64,000 nt of DNA from contig NZ_FCOQ01000022.1 in the NCBI RefSeq assembly GCF_900021165.1, positions 155,329-219,328 of the forward strand, given 5' to 3'. Below are positions 23,814 through 31,592 of the stretch, piece by piece; positions within the stretch are counted from its first letter, which is position 1; the number at the start of each line of letters is the position of its first letter. Below the pieces are notes generated by a model, which did not search any database, was not told the origin of the DNA, and saw nothing but the letters and a program-made list of their open reading frames with translations. The translations under genes were made by a program, and so were the position numbers. The stretch is from Paenibacillus phocaeensis (GTDB lineage Bacteria; Bacillota; Bacilli; Paenibacillales; Paenibacillaceae).

Positions 23814-26066
23814 ATGGAAGCCGGTATTTCTGCGGTTAAACGCAAATTGGTACTGGAAGGCCTGGATTGTGCGAATTGTGCATTGAAAATCGAGAACGGG
23901 GTCCGGAAAATTGACGGGGTTTCGGCTTGTTCGGTGAACTTTGCCAACAAAACGTTGACTATGGAGATCTCGTCGGACCGTTCGGATGACATTCTGGAGC
24001 AGACAAAGAAAAAAATCCGCACACTTGAGCCGGGGATCAAAGTATTAGAATACGGAGCGGCTGGACGGCAAGCGGAAAGGCAACAGGGAGGGACCTCCCA
24101 ACCGCATCACGCGCATCATCATGACCACAACCATAACCATGATCACAATCATGATCATAGTGCTGAGGCGTCGGAGGAGGGACACGGACATTCCCATGAC
24201 CATGGGGCGCAAAGTATCAAAATTATGGTCGCTCGTTTGATCGCGGGACTTGCCATTGGGGTGGCGGCGTACACATTATCTCTAAGCCGGGAACTTGAAC
24301 TGATTCTGTTTCTGGCCGCCTACCTTATCGTCGGCGGGGATATCGTGTTCAAGGCGCTGAAGAATATCGTAAGAGGTCAGGTGTTCGACGAATACTTCCT
24401 CATGTCGATCGCGACGGTCGGCGCTTTTGTAATTGGGGAATACCCCGAAGGCGTAGCTGTCATGCTCTTTTATCAAGTTGGCGAACTGTTCCAAAGCTTG
24501 GCCGTCAACCGATCGCGGAAATCGATCAGTGCGCTGATGGACATTAGACCGGATTTTGCCAATTTGAAAACGGGCGAGGAAATCAAACGCGTAAGTCCGG
24601 AGGAAGTGCGGATCGGCGATTTGATCGTCGTGCGTCCCGGTGAGAAAGTGCCGCTTGACGGTAAAGTCATCGAGGGGAAATCGGCAATGGATACTTCGGC
24701 ATTAACCGGCGAGTCCGTGCCGCGCGAGGTGACTGTCGGCGATGACGCCCTTAGCGGATTTATTAATAAGAACGGGGTTCTGACGATCGAAGTGACCAAG
24801 GAATTTGGGGAGTCCACCGTCGCCAAAATCCTTGATCTGGTAGAGAACGCAAGCAGCAAAAAGGCCCCGACCGAGAACTTTATTTCGAAGTTTGCCCGTT
24901 ATTATACGCCATTTGTCGTTATTATCGCAGCATTGCTGGCCGTTCTGCCTCCGCTGTTCTTCAGCGGCGAGACCTTCTCGGACTGGGTGTACCGGGCACT
25001 GGTGTTTCTGGTCATTTCTTGTCCTTGTGCCTTGGTGGTTTCCATCCCGCTCGGTTTCTTCGGCGGCATCGGCGCTTCTTCCAAGAACGGCGTTCTCGTC
25101 AAAGGCAGCAACTACCTGGAGGCGTTGAATGACGTCAAATACGTTGTATTTGATAAAACGGGGACGTTGACCAAAGGCGCATTTCAAGTTAACGGGATTT
25201 ATCCGCAAAATGGATGGACAGAGCAAGAGCTGTTGCGCCAAGCCGCTTTTGCCGAAATGCATTCTACCCATCCGATTGCCCAATCCATCAGGGAAGCTTA
25301 TGGACAGGAATTGAATGAAGAGCAGATTACGGATTACAACGAAATCTCGGGGCACGGCATTCAGGTTCATTTTGAAGGCAGGGAGGTACTGGCCGGGAAT
25401 TCCAAGCTTATGCAGCGGGAGAATATTCCTTTCACTGCGCCAACCGAGCTGGGAACCCTCGTGCATGTTGCGATCGACAAACAATATGCCGGATATTTGG
25501 TGATTGCCGACGAGGTCAAAGCGGACTCGGCACTAGCGATCCGTATGCTGAAAAAGCTCGGCGTGAAGAAAATCATCATGCTGACAGGCGATATTCGGGC
25601 GGTAGGAGAAGCGGTCGGCCAAAAGTTGGGGGTAGACGAGGTGCGCTCCGAGTTGCTGCCACAGCATAAGGTCGAAGAACTGGAGAAGCTCGACAGCCAA
25701 AAATCGAAGAAAGAGAAGATTGTGTTTGTCGGCGACGGAATCAACGACACGCCGGTATTGGCCAGAGCCGACGTCGGCGTGGCCATGGGTGGCCTCGGAT
25801 CCGATGCGGCTATTGAAGCCGCGGATATCGTCATCATGACCGACGAACCTTCCAAGCTGGCTTCCGCGATGCAGATCGCACAGAGAACCCGGCGAATCGT
25901 CTGGCAGAATATCCTCTTCGCATTGCTCGTCAAAGCGGTCTTTCTGCTTCTGGGTGCCTTTGGGATTGCCACGATGTGGGAAGCGGTATTCTCGGATGTG
26001 GGCGTAACGCTGCTCGCAGTTCTGAACGCGATGCGTGTATTGAAGATCAAACCCAATTTGGTATAA
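23814..26066 (+). CDS. cadA: Heavy-metal P1B-type ATPase (Cd/Zn/Pb efflux, CadA-like)
   Basis: This is a roughly 750-residue P1B ATPase. An N-terminal metal-binding domain holds GLDCANC (C19, C22), then comes an unusual His-rich stretch (about residues 97-135: repeated HDHNH and HGHSHDHG). Eight membrane segments follow, with the SCPCALV translocation motif, DKTGTLTKG phosphorylation site, HP locus STHPIAQ and GDGINDTPVL hinge. CPC with the His-rich linker fits efflux of Zn, Cd or Pb. I chose ATG 23814 because earlier ATGs lie at or before the transcription start. The convergent ArsR-type gene is the likely repressor, acting at the 28-bp operator. Confidence 0.92.
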   Translation: MEAGISAVKRKLVLEGLDCANCALKIENGVRKIDGVSACSVNFANKTLTMEISSDRSDDILEQTKKKIRTLEPGIKVLEYGAAGRQAERQQGGTSQPHHAHHHDHNHNHDHNHDHSAEASEEGHGHSHDHGAQSIKIMVARLIAGLAIGVAAYTLSLSRELELILFLAAYLIVGGDIVFKALKNIVRGQVFDEYFLMSIATVGAFVIGEYPEGVAVMLFYQVGELFQSLAVNRSRKSISALMDIRPDFANLKTGEEIKRVSPEEVRIGDLIVVRPGEKVPLDGKVIEGKSAMDTSALTGESVPREVTVGDDALSGFINKNGVLTIEVTKEFGESTVAKILDLVENASSKKAPTENFISKFARYYTPFVVIIAALLAVLPPLFFSGETFSDWVYRALVFLVISCPCALVVSIPLGFFGGIGASSKNGVLVKGSNYLEALNDVKYVVFDKTGTLTKGAFQVNGIYPQNGWTEQELLRQAAFAEMHSTHPIAQSIREAYGQELNEEQITDYNEISGHGIQVHFEGREVLAGNSKLMQRENIPFTAPTELGTLVHVAIDKQYAGYLVIADEVKADSALAIRMLKKLGVKKIIMLTGDIRAVGEAVGQKLGVDEVRSELLPQHKVEELEKLDSQKSKKEKIVFVGDGINDTPVLARADVGVAMGGLGSDAAIEAADIVIMTDEPSKLASAMQIAQRTRRIVWQNILFALLVKAVFLLLGAFGIATMWEAVFSDVGVTLLAVLNAMRVLKIKPNLV

Positions 26067-26079
26067 CGTATAATTGAAG

Positions 26080-26136
26080 CAAGGACTGTCCCGCAAGCCA
26101 ATGAAGCTGGCGCGAGGCAGTCCTTGTCATTTTTTT
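26080..26136. terminator. Bidirectional terminator between cadA and its repressor gene
   Basis: CAAGGACTG pairs with CAGTCCTTG around a partly paired GC-rich interior and is followed by TCATTTTTTT on the + side. Confidence 0.75.
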
Positions 26137-26148
26137 CGGTACATCGCA

Positions 26149-26520
26149 TTATCCGTGGTTCGTGTGCTGAAGGGTTTGAAGGAAAATTTGCTCAATATGC
26201 CCGTCGTCGAGTGAATAGTAGACGGTTTTCCCAACCTTGCGCCGCTTAACGATTCGGAGATTGCGCAAATATCGCAGTTGGTGCGAAACGGCGGATTGCC
26301 CCATGTCGAGGAGTACGGTCAGGTCGTGTACACAAAGCTCATGTTTTAGCAGGGCGCTGATGATCTTGACGCGTGTTGGATCACTGAAAGCCTTAAACCA
26401 GTCAGCAAATTGAATTGCCGCTTGGTCGTTAATAAGCTCCGCCTTGATGGCCTCCAAATCCGCAGTTGAGCCCGCGCAGTTCGTTTCGCATTCTTCCATC
26501 GCATTTATAGACTGTGTCAT
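26149..26520 (-). CDS. cadC: ArsR/SmtB family metal-responsive repressor (CadC-like)
   Basis: This 123-residue winged-helix repressor has an N-terminal extension with paired Cys (ECETNCAG) and the alpha-3 metal motif ELCVHDL before the recognition helix (GQSAVSHQLRYLRNLRIV). These are the elements that bind soft metals in CadC. A C-terminal helix with His residues (LQTLQHTNHG) could form the alpha-5 zinc site. It is convergent with the CadA-like pump rather than in one operon with it. No copy of the cadA operator was seen ahead of this gene, so it may not be autoregulated. Pairing with cadA is inferred from adjacency and operator type. Confidence 0.88.
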   Translation of the reverse strand: MTQSINAMEECETNCAGSTADLEAIKAELINDQAAIQFADWFKAFSDPTRVKIISALLKHELCVHDLTVLLDMGQSAVSHQLRYLRNLRIVKRRKVGKTVYYSLDDGHIEQIFLQTLQHTNHG

Positions 26521-26745
26521 GAATGATCACCCTTCTGTTAAACGAAATTATTACAATTAAGCGACCGTTGTCATCACAATAACATATCTGGGCCACAACG
26601 AGCAAGAAATGTTGCAAAACCGGAGGGATGAGACTTTTTCTTGTGACTCAAAAGAAGAACATTTGTTCTTTATGTTGTTAGCGGACAATGCTACAATAGA
26701 AAAAACAATTGAAGAAAACTATGTTACTCCTGGGAGGGAAGAGAA

Positions 26746-27330
26746 GTGGCCGAGATTCTTTTATTTCACCACGCACTTGGGCTTACAAAAGGGATTCACC
26801 TATTCGCCGACGAACTTAGAGGAGAGGGGCACACTGTACACGTGCCTGACCTTTTCGACGGTCGCTCGTTTAATTCCATCGAGGAAGGCATGACTTATGT
26901 CGAAGAGCTTGGGTTCGAAGAGATCATAAAGCGGGGGACAAGTGTGGCTGATGAACTGCCACGTTCGATGGTCTATATGGGATCTTCGCTCGGGGTAGTG
27001 CCGGCCCAGAAGCTGGCCCAGACCCGTGAAGGCGCCCGTGGCGCGTCGTTCTTCTACTCCTGCGTTCCGAGCTCCATGTTTGGAACTCCTTGGCCAGCGG
27101 ATCTGCCGGTGCAGATTCACGCTATGGACGCGGATCCTTATTTCGTTGCGGAGGGGGACATCGAAGCAGCGCGCGAGCTTGTGGCGTCAGCCCATCATGC
27201 CGATCTGTTCTTGTACCCGGGCGATCAACACTATTTTGCAGACAGCAGTTTGTCATCGTATGACGCTGACGCAACGGCACTGCTGATGCAGCGGGTACTT
27301 GAATTCCTCCGGCGTTTGGATGAATCATAA
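26746..27330 (+). CDS. Dienelactone hydrolase-like alpha/beta hydrolase
   Basis: This 194-residue protein starts at GTG 26746 after GGGAGGGA. It is a short alpha/beta hydrolase with the nucleophile elbow MGSSLGV (S81), the acid in AMDADPYF (D128 or D130) and the catalytic His in PGDQHYF (H162). The motif order and the HHALGL start match the dienelactone hydrolase family, but the usual nucleophilic Cys is Ser, so the substrate may differ from chloro-aromatic lactones. It is monocistronic and shows no link to neighbouring genes. Confidence 0.85.
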   Translation: MAEILLFHHALGLTKGIHLFADELRGEGHTVHVPDLFDGRSFNSIEEGMTYVEELGFEEIIKRGTSVADELPRSMVYMGSSLGVVPAQKLAQTREGARGASFFYSCVPSSMFGTPWPADLPVQIHAMDADPYFVAEGDIEAARELVASAHHADLFLYPGDQHYFADSSLSSYDADATALLMQRVLEFLRRLDES

Positions 27331-27439
27331 TAGATGAAAGAATGCATTAAATATAAGTATATCGTTTAATCATTTTCGATATCCTAACCATAAATCGTTA
27401 GACTGATCTTATCACTGCCCCAAAAGGAGCTAATCTGTC

Positions 27440-27490
27440 ATGTCGAAAAAGACTATTTTGATTCATCAAATATTTTTGATTAATACTTGA
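27440..27490 (+). pseudogene. Possible 5' remnant of an arsenate reductase gene
   Basis: An ATG at 27440 preceded by AAAAGGAG opens a 16-codon frame beginning MSKKTILI before running into the ArsR boxes and a TGA. MSKKTI is a common start of Bacillus-type ArsC proteins, but the catalytic CTGNSCR motif is absent. It could be the stub of a truncated arsC or only chance. Confidence 0.2.
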
Positions 27491-27537
27491 ATTCTCCAAT
27501 TGGTCGTGTTACGATTCATTCATCAAAATAATTTGAT
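27457..27537 (+). promoter_or_regulatory. ars operon promoter with ArsR operator boxes
   Basis: TTTGAT-TC-ATCAAA-TATT-TTTGAT (27457-27480) and ATCAAA-ATAA-TTTGAT (27522-27537) are inverted repeats of the ATCAA/TTGAT half-site used by ArsR proteins. Between them TTGAAT (27487-27492), 17 bp and TACGAT (27510-27515) could be the promoter, so the downstream box would block RNA polymerase. Confidence 0.7.
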
Positions 27538-27553
27538 TTAAGGAGGTTGTCTA

Positions 27554-27724
27554 ATGTTCAACTACTACTTGCATGAACGTCTCATGGAGTATCGGCAAAA
27601 AGAAATTGACAAAAAAGCACGACAAGCGTGGAAATGGACGACGATGAAAGAGGAGCGGAAAGAAATCAAGCCTCCACAAAGTAACTCACAATCCTACGTG
27701 TATTGCTGCCCAGCTTGCTGCTGA
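27554..27724 (+). CDS. Small protein with a Cys-rich CCPACC tail, first gene of the ars operon
   Basis: This 56-codon gene starts at ATG 27554, just after AAGGAGG. It encodes a basic, helical, Lys/Arg/Glu-rich body (HERLMEYRQKEIDKKARQAW) ending in YCCPACC. Four cysteines in a CCxxCC arrangement at the extreme C-terminus are a plausible soft-metal site. It is directly downstream of the ArsR boxes and 14 bp ahead of arsR, so it is part of the arsenic-response transcript. I do not know a named family. Binding of As(III), or delivery of it to ArsM, is inference. Confidence 0.7.
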   Translation: MFNYYLHERLMEYRQKEIDKKARQAWKWTTMKEERKEIKPPQSNSQSYVYCCPACC

Positions 27725-27738
27725 AAGGAGGTATTTAC

Positions 27739-28092
27739 GTGATCAAAGAACTCCTGACTATTCCACAAACTCAAGAGTCTGTTGATTTTGCTGGGTATGA
27801 AACCAAGTTCAAAGCCTTAGCTGATCAAAAACGTTTACAGATTATGTATGAGCTCACTCAAAAGGGGAGTGTATGTGTCTGCGACCTGGTCGAAATCGTA
27901 AATATGCCTCAGTCTAAACTGTCTTACCACTTAAAGATTTTACTTGATGCGGGATTAATTACTCGAGAGACGAAAGGGACTTGGAGCTATTACGAGTTAA
28001 ATCATACTGAAGTAAATCGATTATTATCTCCCGAGCTATGCTGTATCTTCCGAAAAATAGACCATCAACCAAGCGGTGGTTGTTGTTCATGA
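27739..28092 (+). CDS. arsR: Arsenic-responsive ArsR repressor
   Basis: This 117-residue ArsR winged-helix protein carries the vicinal thiol motif CVCDL (C46, C48) at the start of the DNA-recognition region (NMPQSKLSYHLKILLDAGLI). This is the classical As(III)/Sb(III) site. Extra cysteines occur as ELCC and GGCCS near the C-terminus. I chose GTG 27739 because AAAGGAGG lies just upstream. The longer ATG reading overlaps the previous gene. Its target boxes lie before the operon and again before arsM. Confidence 0.9.
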   Translation: MIKELLTIPQTQESVDFAGYETKFKALADQKRLQIMYELTQKGSVCVCDLVEIVNMPQSKLSYHLKILLDAGLITRETKGTWSYYELNHTEVNRLLSPELCCIFRKIDHQPSGGCCS

Positions 28093-28124
28093 TCCCACAT
28101 AGTGGGTTTCATTTTGGACTATTA

Positions 28125-28140
28125 ATCAAAATAAATTGAT
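28125..28140 (+). promoter_or_regulatory. Third ArsR box, ahead of arsM
   Basis: ATCAAA-ATAA-ATTGAT matches the box at 27522-27537 at 15 of 16 positions and lies 22 bp before arsM. A weak stem (CCCACATAGTGGG, 28094-28106) precedes it, so arsM may have its own regulated promoter. Confidence 0.65.
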
Positions 28141-28161
28141 TTACTAAAGGAGAGATGTGAT

Positions 28162-28965
28162 ATGAGCCAAACGGGAGATGACGAAGTTCGTCAGCATGTA
28201 CGTAACCGTTATAAACAAATTGTTCTTGAGAGTGCTTCTACATCCTATTGTTGTACGCCAAGTTCTTCAGCAACGGGGTGCTGCGGAACACCTAATGAAG
28301 TATCTTCGAAACTCGGATACTCGGATGTAGAACTGTCGACTGTTCCATTAGGATCGAATCTTGGCCTTGGTTGTGGAAATCCTCAGGCCATCGCATCACT
28401 GAAGCCAGGGGAGGTCGTTCTCGATTTAGGTTGTGGGGCTGGCTTTGATTGTTTTTTGGCATCCAAGCAAGTGGGGGAGTCGGGTAAAGTTTACGGAGTA
28501 GATATGACACCGGAAATGGTAAGCCGTGCACGAACTAATGCTCAGACTAACGGATACAAGAATATTGAGTTCCGATTTGGCGAAATTGAGCATTTACCTA
28601 TGTCAGATAACTCAGTAGATGTAATCATTTCAAACTGTGTAATTAATTTGTCTCCGGATAAACCTCAAGTGTTCCGTGAAGCCTTCCGTGTGTTAAAGCA
28701 TGGTGGTCGTTTAGCCATTTCTGATGTGGTGGCGACTGCAGCCATTCCGAAAGAAATTAAAGGGGATCTTGATTCTCTGGCCAGCTGTATATCTGGTGCA
28801 TCTATGGTAGATGAAATCAAAGAGATGTTAAAACTGAGTGGATTTACGGATATAGTTGTTGAACCTAAAGATAATTCACGTGAATTTATTAAAGACTGGG
28901 TACCGGGTGCGAATATTGAGGACTATATATTGTCGGCAGTCATTAAAGCAGTTAAACCATACTAA
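28162..28965 (+). CDS. arsM: Arsenite S-adenosylmethionine methyltransferase
   Basis: This 267-residue SAM methyltransferase has VLDLGCGAGFDC as motif I and GVDMTPEMV at the end of strand 2. The three cysteines conserved in ArsM enzymes are present: C71 (NLGLGCGNP), C159 (IISNCVINLSPDK) and C209 (SLASCISGA). Two vicinal pairs near the N-terminus (YCC and GCCG) may help capture As(III). It converts As(III) to methylated and volatile species. No ArsB/Acr3 pump or ArsC is in the window, so methylation appears to be the main function of this cluster. Confidence 0.93.
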   Translation: MSQTGDDEVRQHVRNRYKQIVLESASTSYCCTPSSSATGCCGTPNEVSSKLGYSDVELSTVPLGSNLGLGCGNPQAIASLKPGEVVLDLGCGAGFDCFLASKQVGESGKVYGVDMTPEMVSRARTNAQTNGYKNIEFRFGEIEHLPMSDNSVDVIISNCVINLSPDKPQVFREAFRVLKHGGRLAISDVVATAAIPKEIKGDLDSLASCISGASMVDEIKEMLKLSGFTDIVVEPKDNSREFIKDWVPGANIEDYILSAVIKAVKPY

Positions 28966-29110
28966 TTCAGAAAAAGCAATTTATTTAATCGATAAGAGGA
29001 AATAGACTGTACTTGGGATACAGTCTATTTCTGCAGACTACACCTACAACAATCTAATAATTAAGAACCAGTTGAATTACTTTTCATTATGAATAGGTGC
29101 ACTGAATATT

Positions 29111-29138
29111 ATTACGTAAAATAATAATTTGACGAAAT
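29111..29138 (+). other. dif-like XerS recombination site
   Basis: ATTACGTAAAAT, a 4-bp centre and ATTTGACGAAAT form a 28-bp imperfect inverted repeat with 10 of 12 arm positions complementary. This is the size and 11-6-11 style of dif sites. It lies 43 bp upstream of xerS, where difSL sits in streptococci and lactococci. Gene orientation switches from mainly + to mainly - here, as expected at a replication terminus. Confidence 0.55.
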
Positions 29139-29181
29139 AATATAAATGGATTATTCTAGAATCAGGAGGTGTGCGTTCGAC

Positions 29182-30252
29182 ATGGATAAAACCACGAAAT
29201 CACACTATATGAGCCGCATTGATGAGAAACTAACGGAATTGCCTTGGTATGTTGCCGAATACATAGATACACGTAAACGCAAGCTGTCGCATACTACGTT
29301 ATTGAACTATTGCCACGATTACATTATCTTCTTTGATTGGCTCGTGGCGGAACGTTTTGCAGCTCCCAGCCGTAAAGATGTTGAATTGTCGATCCTCGAG
29401 AAACTGACCGTTCGGGAAATCGAAAGCTTCCTGACCTTCCTGGAATTTCAATTAGGCAACTCGAAATTGACGATCAACCGAAAGCTGTCCGCGTTGAAGT
29501 CGTTATTCGATTACCTGCAAAATAAAGCTGAAACTCCAGAGCTTAAGCCGTATCTCGAACGGAATGTGATGGTCAAAATTGAATTTAATGCCATGAAGGA
29601 AACTCAGGAAACGATCGCCAATCGCATGGAAGGCAAAATTTTGCGAGCGGACGATTTTGAACTGTTCCGACAGTTTGTTGCCTACGATTTTGGCGCACAA
29701 AACCGCGATAATAAGCGGCTGTATCTGTTTCACGAATTGAACCGCGAGCGTGATACGGCCATCGTTTCTTTGATTCTTGGATCGGGATTGCGCTTATCCG
29801 AAGTTGCCGGCATCAACCTGGAGGATCTCGACATGAACAAAGGTTTGGTCCGGGTCATCCGCAAAGGCAACAAGGAACAATACGTGTACTTCAGTGAACA
29901 AGCGAAATCGGATTTGGAGAATTATTTAAAGGTTCGCGACATCCGATATAAACCGGAGAAATCCGAAACTTATTTGTTTATAGCAGCGCCAATCGGGCGC
30001 AAAGGCAGAAGCCGGAGATTAACTCCAAGATCCATCGAAAAGCTGATCGAGAAATACGCCACTGCTTACGGCAAACCGGCCTTAACCGTACACTCGCTGC
30101 GGCATTCCTTCGCAACGCGTTACCATCAGGAGAACAACGACGTGCCGCGTCTGAAGAATCAATTAGGCCACTCATCGATCCAGACAACGATGATCTACAC
30201 ACACTTAACGGATGAAGAAATGCGTAAGGCCGTTATTAATATGGACAAGTAG
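29182..30252 (+). CDS. xerS: Tyrosine recombinase XerS
   Basis: This 356-residue recombinase has an N-terminal SAM-like core-binding domain (about residues 10-130) and a C-terminal catalytic domain. The catalytic residues are R in GSGLRLSEVAG, K in VIRKGNKEQYV, H-x-x-R in HSLRHSFATRY, H in LGHSSIQTT and nucleophile Y in MIYTHL. The long spacing and the MSRIDEKLTELPWYVAEYID start match XerS, the single-recombinase dimer-resolution system, rather than XerC/XerD. I chose ATG 29182 because AGGAGG lies upstream and because longer readings approach the dif-like site. Confidence 0.9.
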   Translation: MDKTTKSHYMSRIDEKLTELPWYVAEYIDTRKRKLSHTTLLNYCHDYIIFFDWLVAERFAAPSRKDVELSILEKLTVREIESFLTFLEFQLGNSKLTINRKLSALKSLFDYLQNKAETPELKPYLERNVMVKIEFNAMKETQETIANRMEGKILRADDFELFRQFVAYDFGAQNRDNKRLYLFHELNRERDTAIVSLILGSGLRLSEVAGINLEDLDMNKGLVRVIRKGNKEQYVYFSEQAKSDLENYLKVRDIRYKPEKSETYLFIAAPIGRKGRSRRLTPRSIEKLIEKYATAYGKPALTVHSLRHSFATRYHQENNDVPRLKNQLGHSSIQTTMIYTHLTDEEMRKAVINMDK

Positions 30253-30276
30253 GACAAGTAAGGCATCCGCAATAAC

Positions 30277-30317
30277 GACCGCCGGAACGTATCAAAACCG
30301 GTTCCAGCGGTCTTTCC
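30277..30317 (+). terminator. Rho-independent terminator of xerS
   Basis: GACCGCCGGAAC pairs with GTTCCAGCGGTC (one mismatch) and is followed by TTTCC. Confidence 0.75.
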
Positions 30318-30480
30318 GATTAGACTTTTTCACAAAACCCGTATTTTGTACATATGTATATCGACCATTCTGGTCGACAAATGAGGCTAGTCTTTTGACT
30401 TTTTCCTCACCAGCAAATTGATCATGTTCCCCTGTTATAAATAACACGGGACATTGAATACTTAATTCAATAGAACTCAT
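30292..30480 (-). pseudogene. C-terminal fragment of an alpha/beta hydrolase
   Basis: The - strand frame reads SIQCPVLFITGEHDQFAGEE and continues to a Y-V-x-N-T-G-F end, which is the acid-loop and pre-His segment of an alpha/beta hydrolase. The catalytic His and the whole N-terminal two thirds are missing. It overlaps the end of the phosphotransferase gene in another frame. It appears to be a leftover from a deletion or insertion. Confidence 0.55.
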
Positions 30481-31207
30481 TAGGACATTCCCCTTTTCTA
30501 GCGGCAGCAATTACAGTAATGTAATCTTGTATCATCTCTCGAGTCACGCTCATTTCGATAAGATATAAGTCGGCCAGTGTTTTTTTTAGTTGCAGCAGCG
30601 TTTCTCTATCATCTGCATCTGCTGGAACCGGCGTGTATTGCACTAGATAAACAGTTCTTGCAATATCATATAAAAAATCTCCACGGTACACGTTCATAAA
30701 GTCTATTACAGTGGTTTGCCCATTTAATAGTAATATATTGCCGGGATAAAAATCACCATGGCAAAGTGTATCTCCATCTTTTAATCTACTCAAAATATCT
30801 AATACTCTTTCCTGCTCCTCTACGTTAAGCGATGACGCGTTTAATATATTAGATTTCAAAAATTCTTTACAATCGGGTACATTGTTAACTTTGTTTAGAA
30901 CTATTGACTTATGTAGACTAGCCATGTATACCGCACATCCCTGGAGGTCACCGGTTTTCAATACCCAATCCAGCAGAGTTTCACCCTCCACTCTGTCATA
31001 TATAATGCCGACTTGCTCTTCATAATAAATCATTTCGTATGCCTTTGGTTTTGCAAAATTCATAAGATTGATTGCCTTCGCATTAAGAAACTCTCTCTCT
31101 ACAGCCAAAGTAGGATAGCCTTTAACGAAAAGCTTAAGCACTTTACCTTCTTCCCACTCATATACAGTTGCTGTATTTCCTTTACCTATTATTTTCTCAT
31201 ATTGCAT
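30467..31207 (-). CDS. Aminoglycoside phosphotransferase (APH)-family kinase
   Basis: This 246-residue protein has a kinase-like N-lobe (IGKGNTATVYEWEEGKVLKLF with the ATP-binding Lys), the Brenner-type motif LCHGDFYPGNILL (catalytic Asp) and the metal-binding VIDFMNVYRGD. This is the short APH/choline-kinase group typical of Firmicutes, whose substrates are mostly unknown, so drug resistance should not be assumed. It is AT-rich compared with genes to the left. It ends inside a fragment of an alpha/beta hydrolase gene, which suggests acquisition by transfer. Confidence 0.85.
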   Translation of the reverse strand: MQYEKIIGKGNTATVYEWEEGKVLKLFVKGYPTLAVEREFLNAKAINLMNFAKPKAYEMIYYEEQVGIIYDRVEGETLLDWVLKTGDLQGCAVYMASLHKSIVLNKVNNVPDCKEFLKSNILNASSLNVEEQERVLDILSRLKDGDTLCHGDFYPGNILLLNGQTTVIDFMNVYRGDFLYDIARTVYLVQYTPVPADADDRETLLQLKKTLADLYLIEMSVTREMIQDYITVIAAARKGECPNEFY

Positions 31208-31295
31208 TTCTCCCCCACCTTTTTTAAAGATAGTTTAATGAAGCGCCCGCCAGTCTAATATTTTTTTTCTTTGATACTCTACATAACACTATAGT

Positions 31296-31500
31296 CTAGC
31301 CGCCCAGCAGCGTCATCTGTTCTTTCATATAACGCGTGCCGTGAACGACATTCTTGGGGCTGACCTGATCGATTCGTTCGAGGTCCTCCTTCGTGAGAAG
31401 GATATCAGCCGCGGCTGCATTTTCCTCCAGGTACTTGATACGCTTCGTCCCTGGGATAGGCAGCGCTCCGCCCGCAATCGTCCAGGCAAACGTCTGATTG
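31296..31500 (-). pseudogene. C-terminal fragment of an aldo/keto reductase
   Basis: On the - strand this stretch encodes [24 protein letters not shown] and continues through a short tail to a TAG at 31296-31298. It resembles the last 65 residues of the intact reductase at 5754-6701 ([23 protein letters not shown]). The rest of the gene is absent, replaced at 31501 by the terminator of the DoxX gene. Confidence 0.7.
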
Positions 31501-31514
31501 ACTCGTCAAAATAA

Positions 31515-31545
31515 AAACCCGTTGGAATTAATCATCAACGGGTTT
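31515..31545 (-). terminator. Rho-independent terminator of the DoxX-like gene
   Basis: AAACCCGTTG pairs with CAACGGGTTT. On the - strand it is followed by TTTATTTTG. Confidence 0.75.
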
Positions 31546-31592
31546 AAAAATTCAATTTTTTAGCATTCTCATCAGATTAATGTCACGACTTA

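Noticed and set aside
26609..26893. Open frame of 94 codons overlapping the start of the dienelactone hydrolase-like gene
   Set aside because: It overlaps a clear gene in another frame, has no ribosome binding site, and its sequence looks like a frame-shifted shadow.
30467..31207. Antibiotic-resistance call for the APH-family proteins
   Set aside because: The kinase motifs are clear but nothing shows aminoglycoside specificity. The second protein at 43998-45002 even has an altered catalytic loop.
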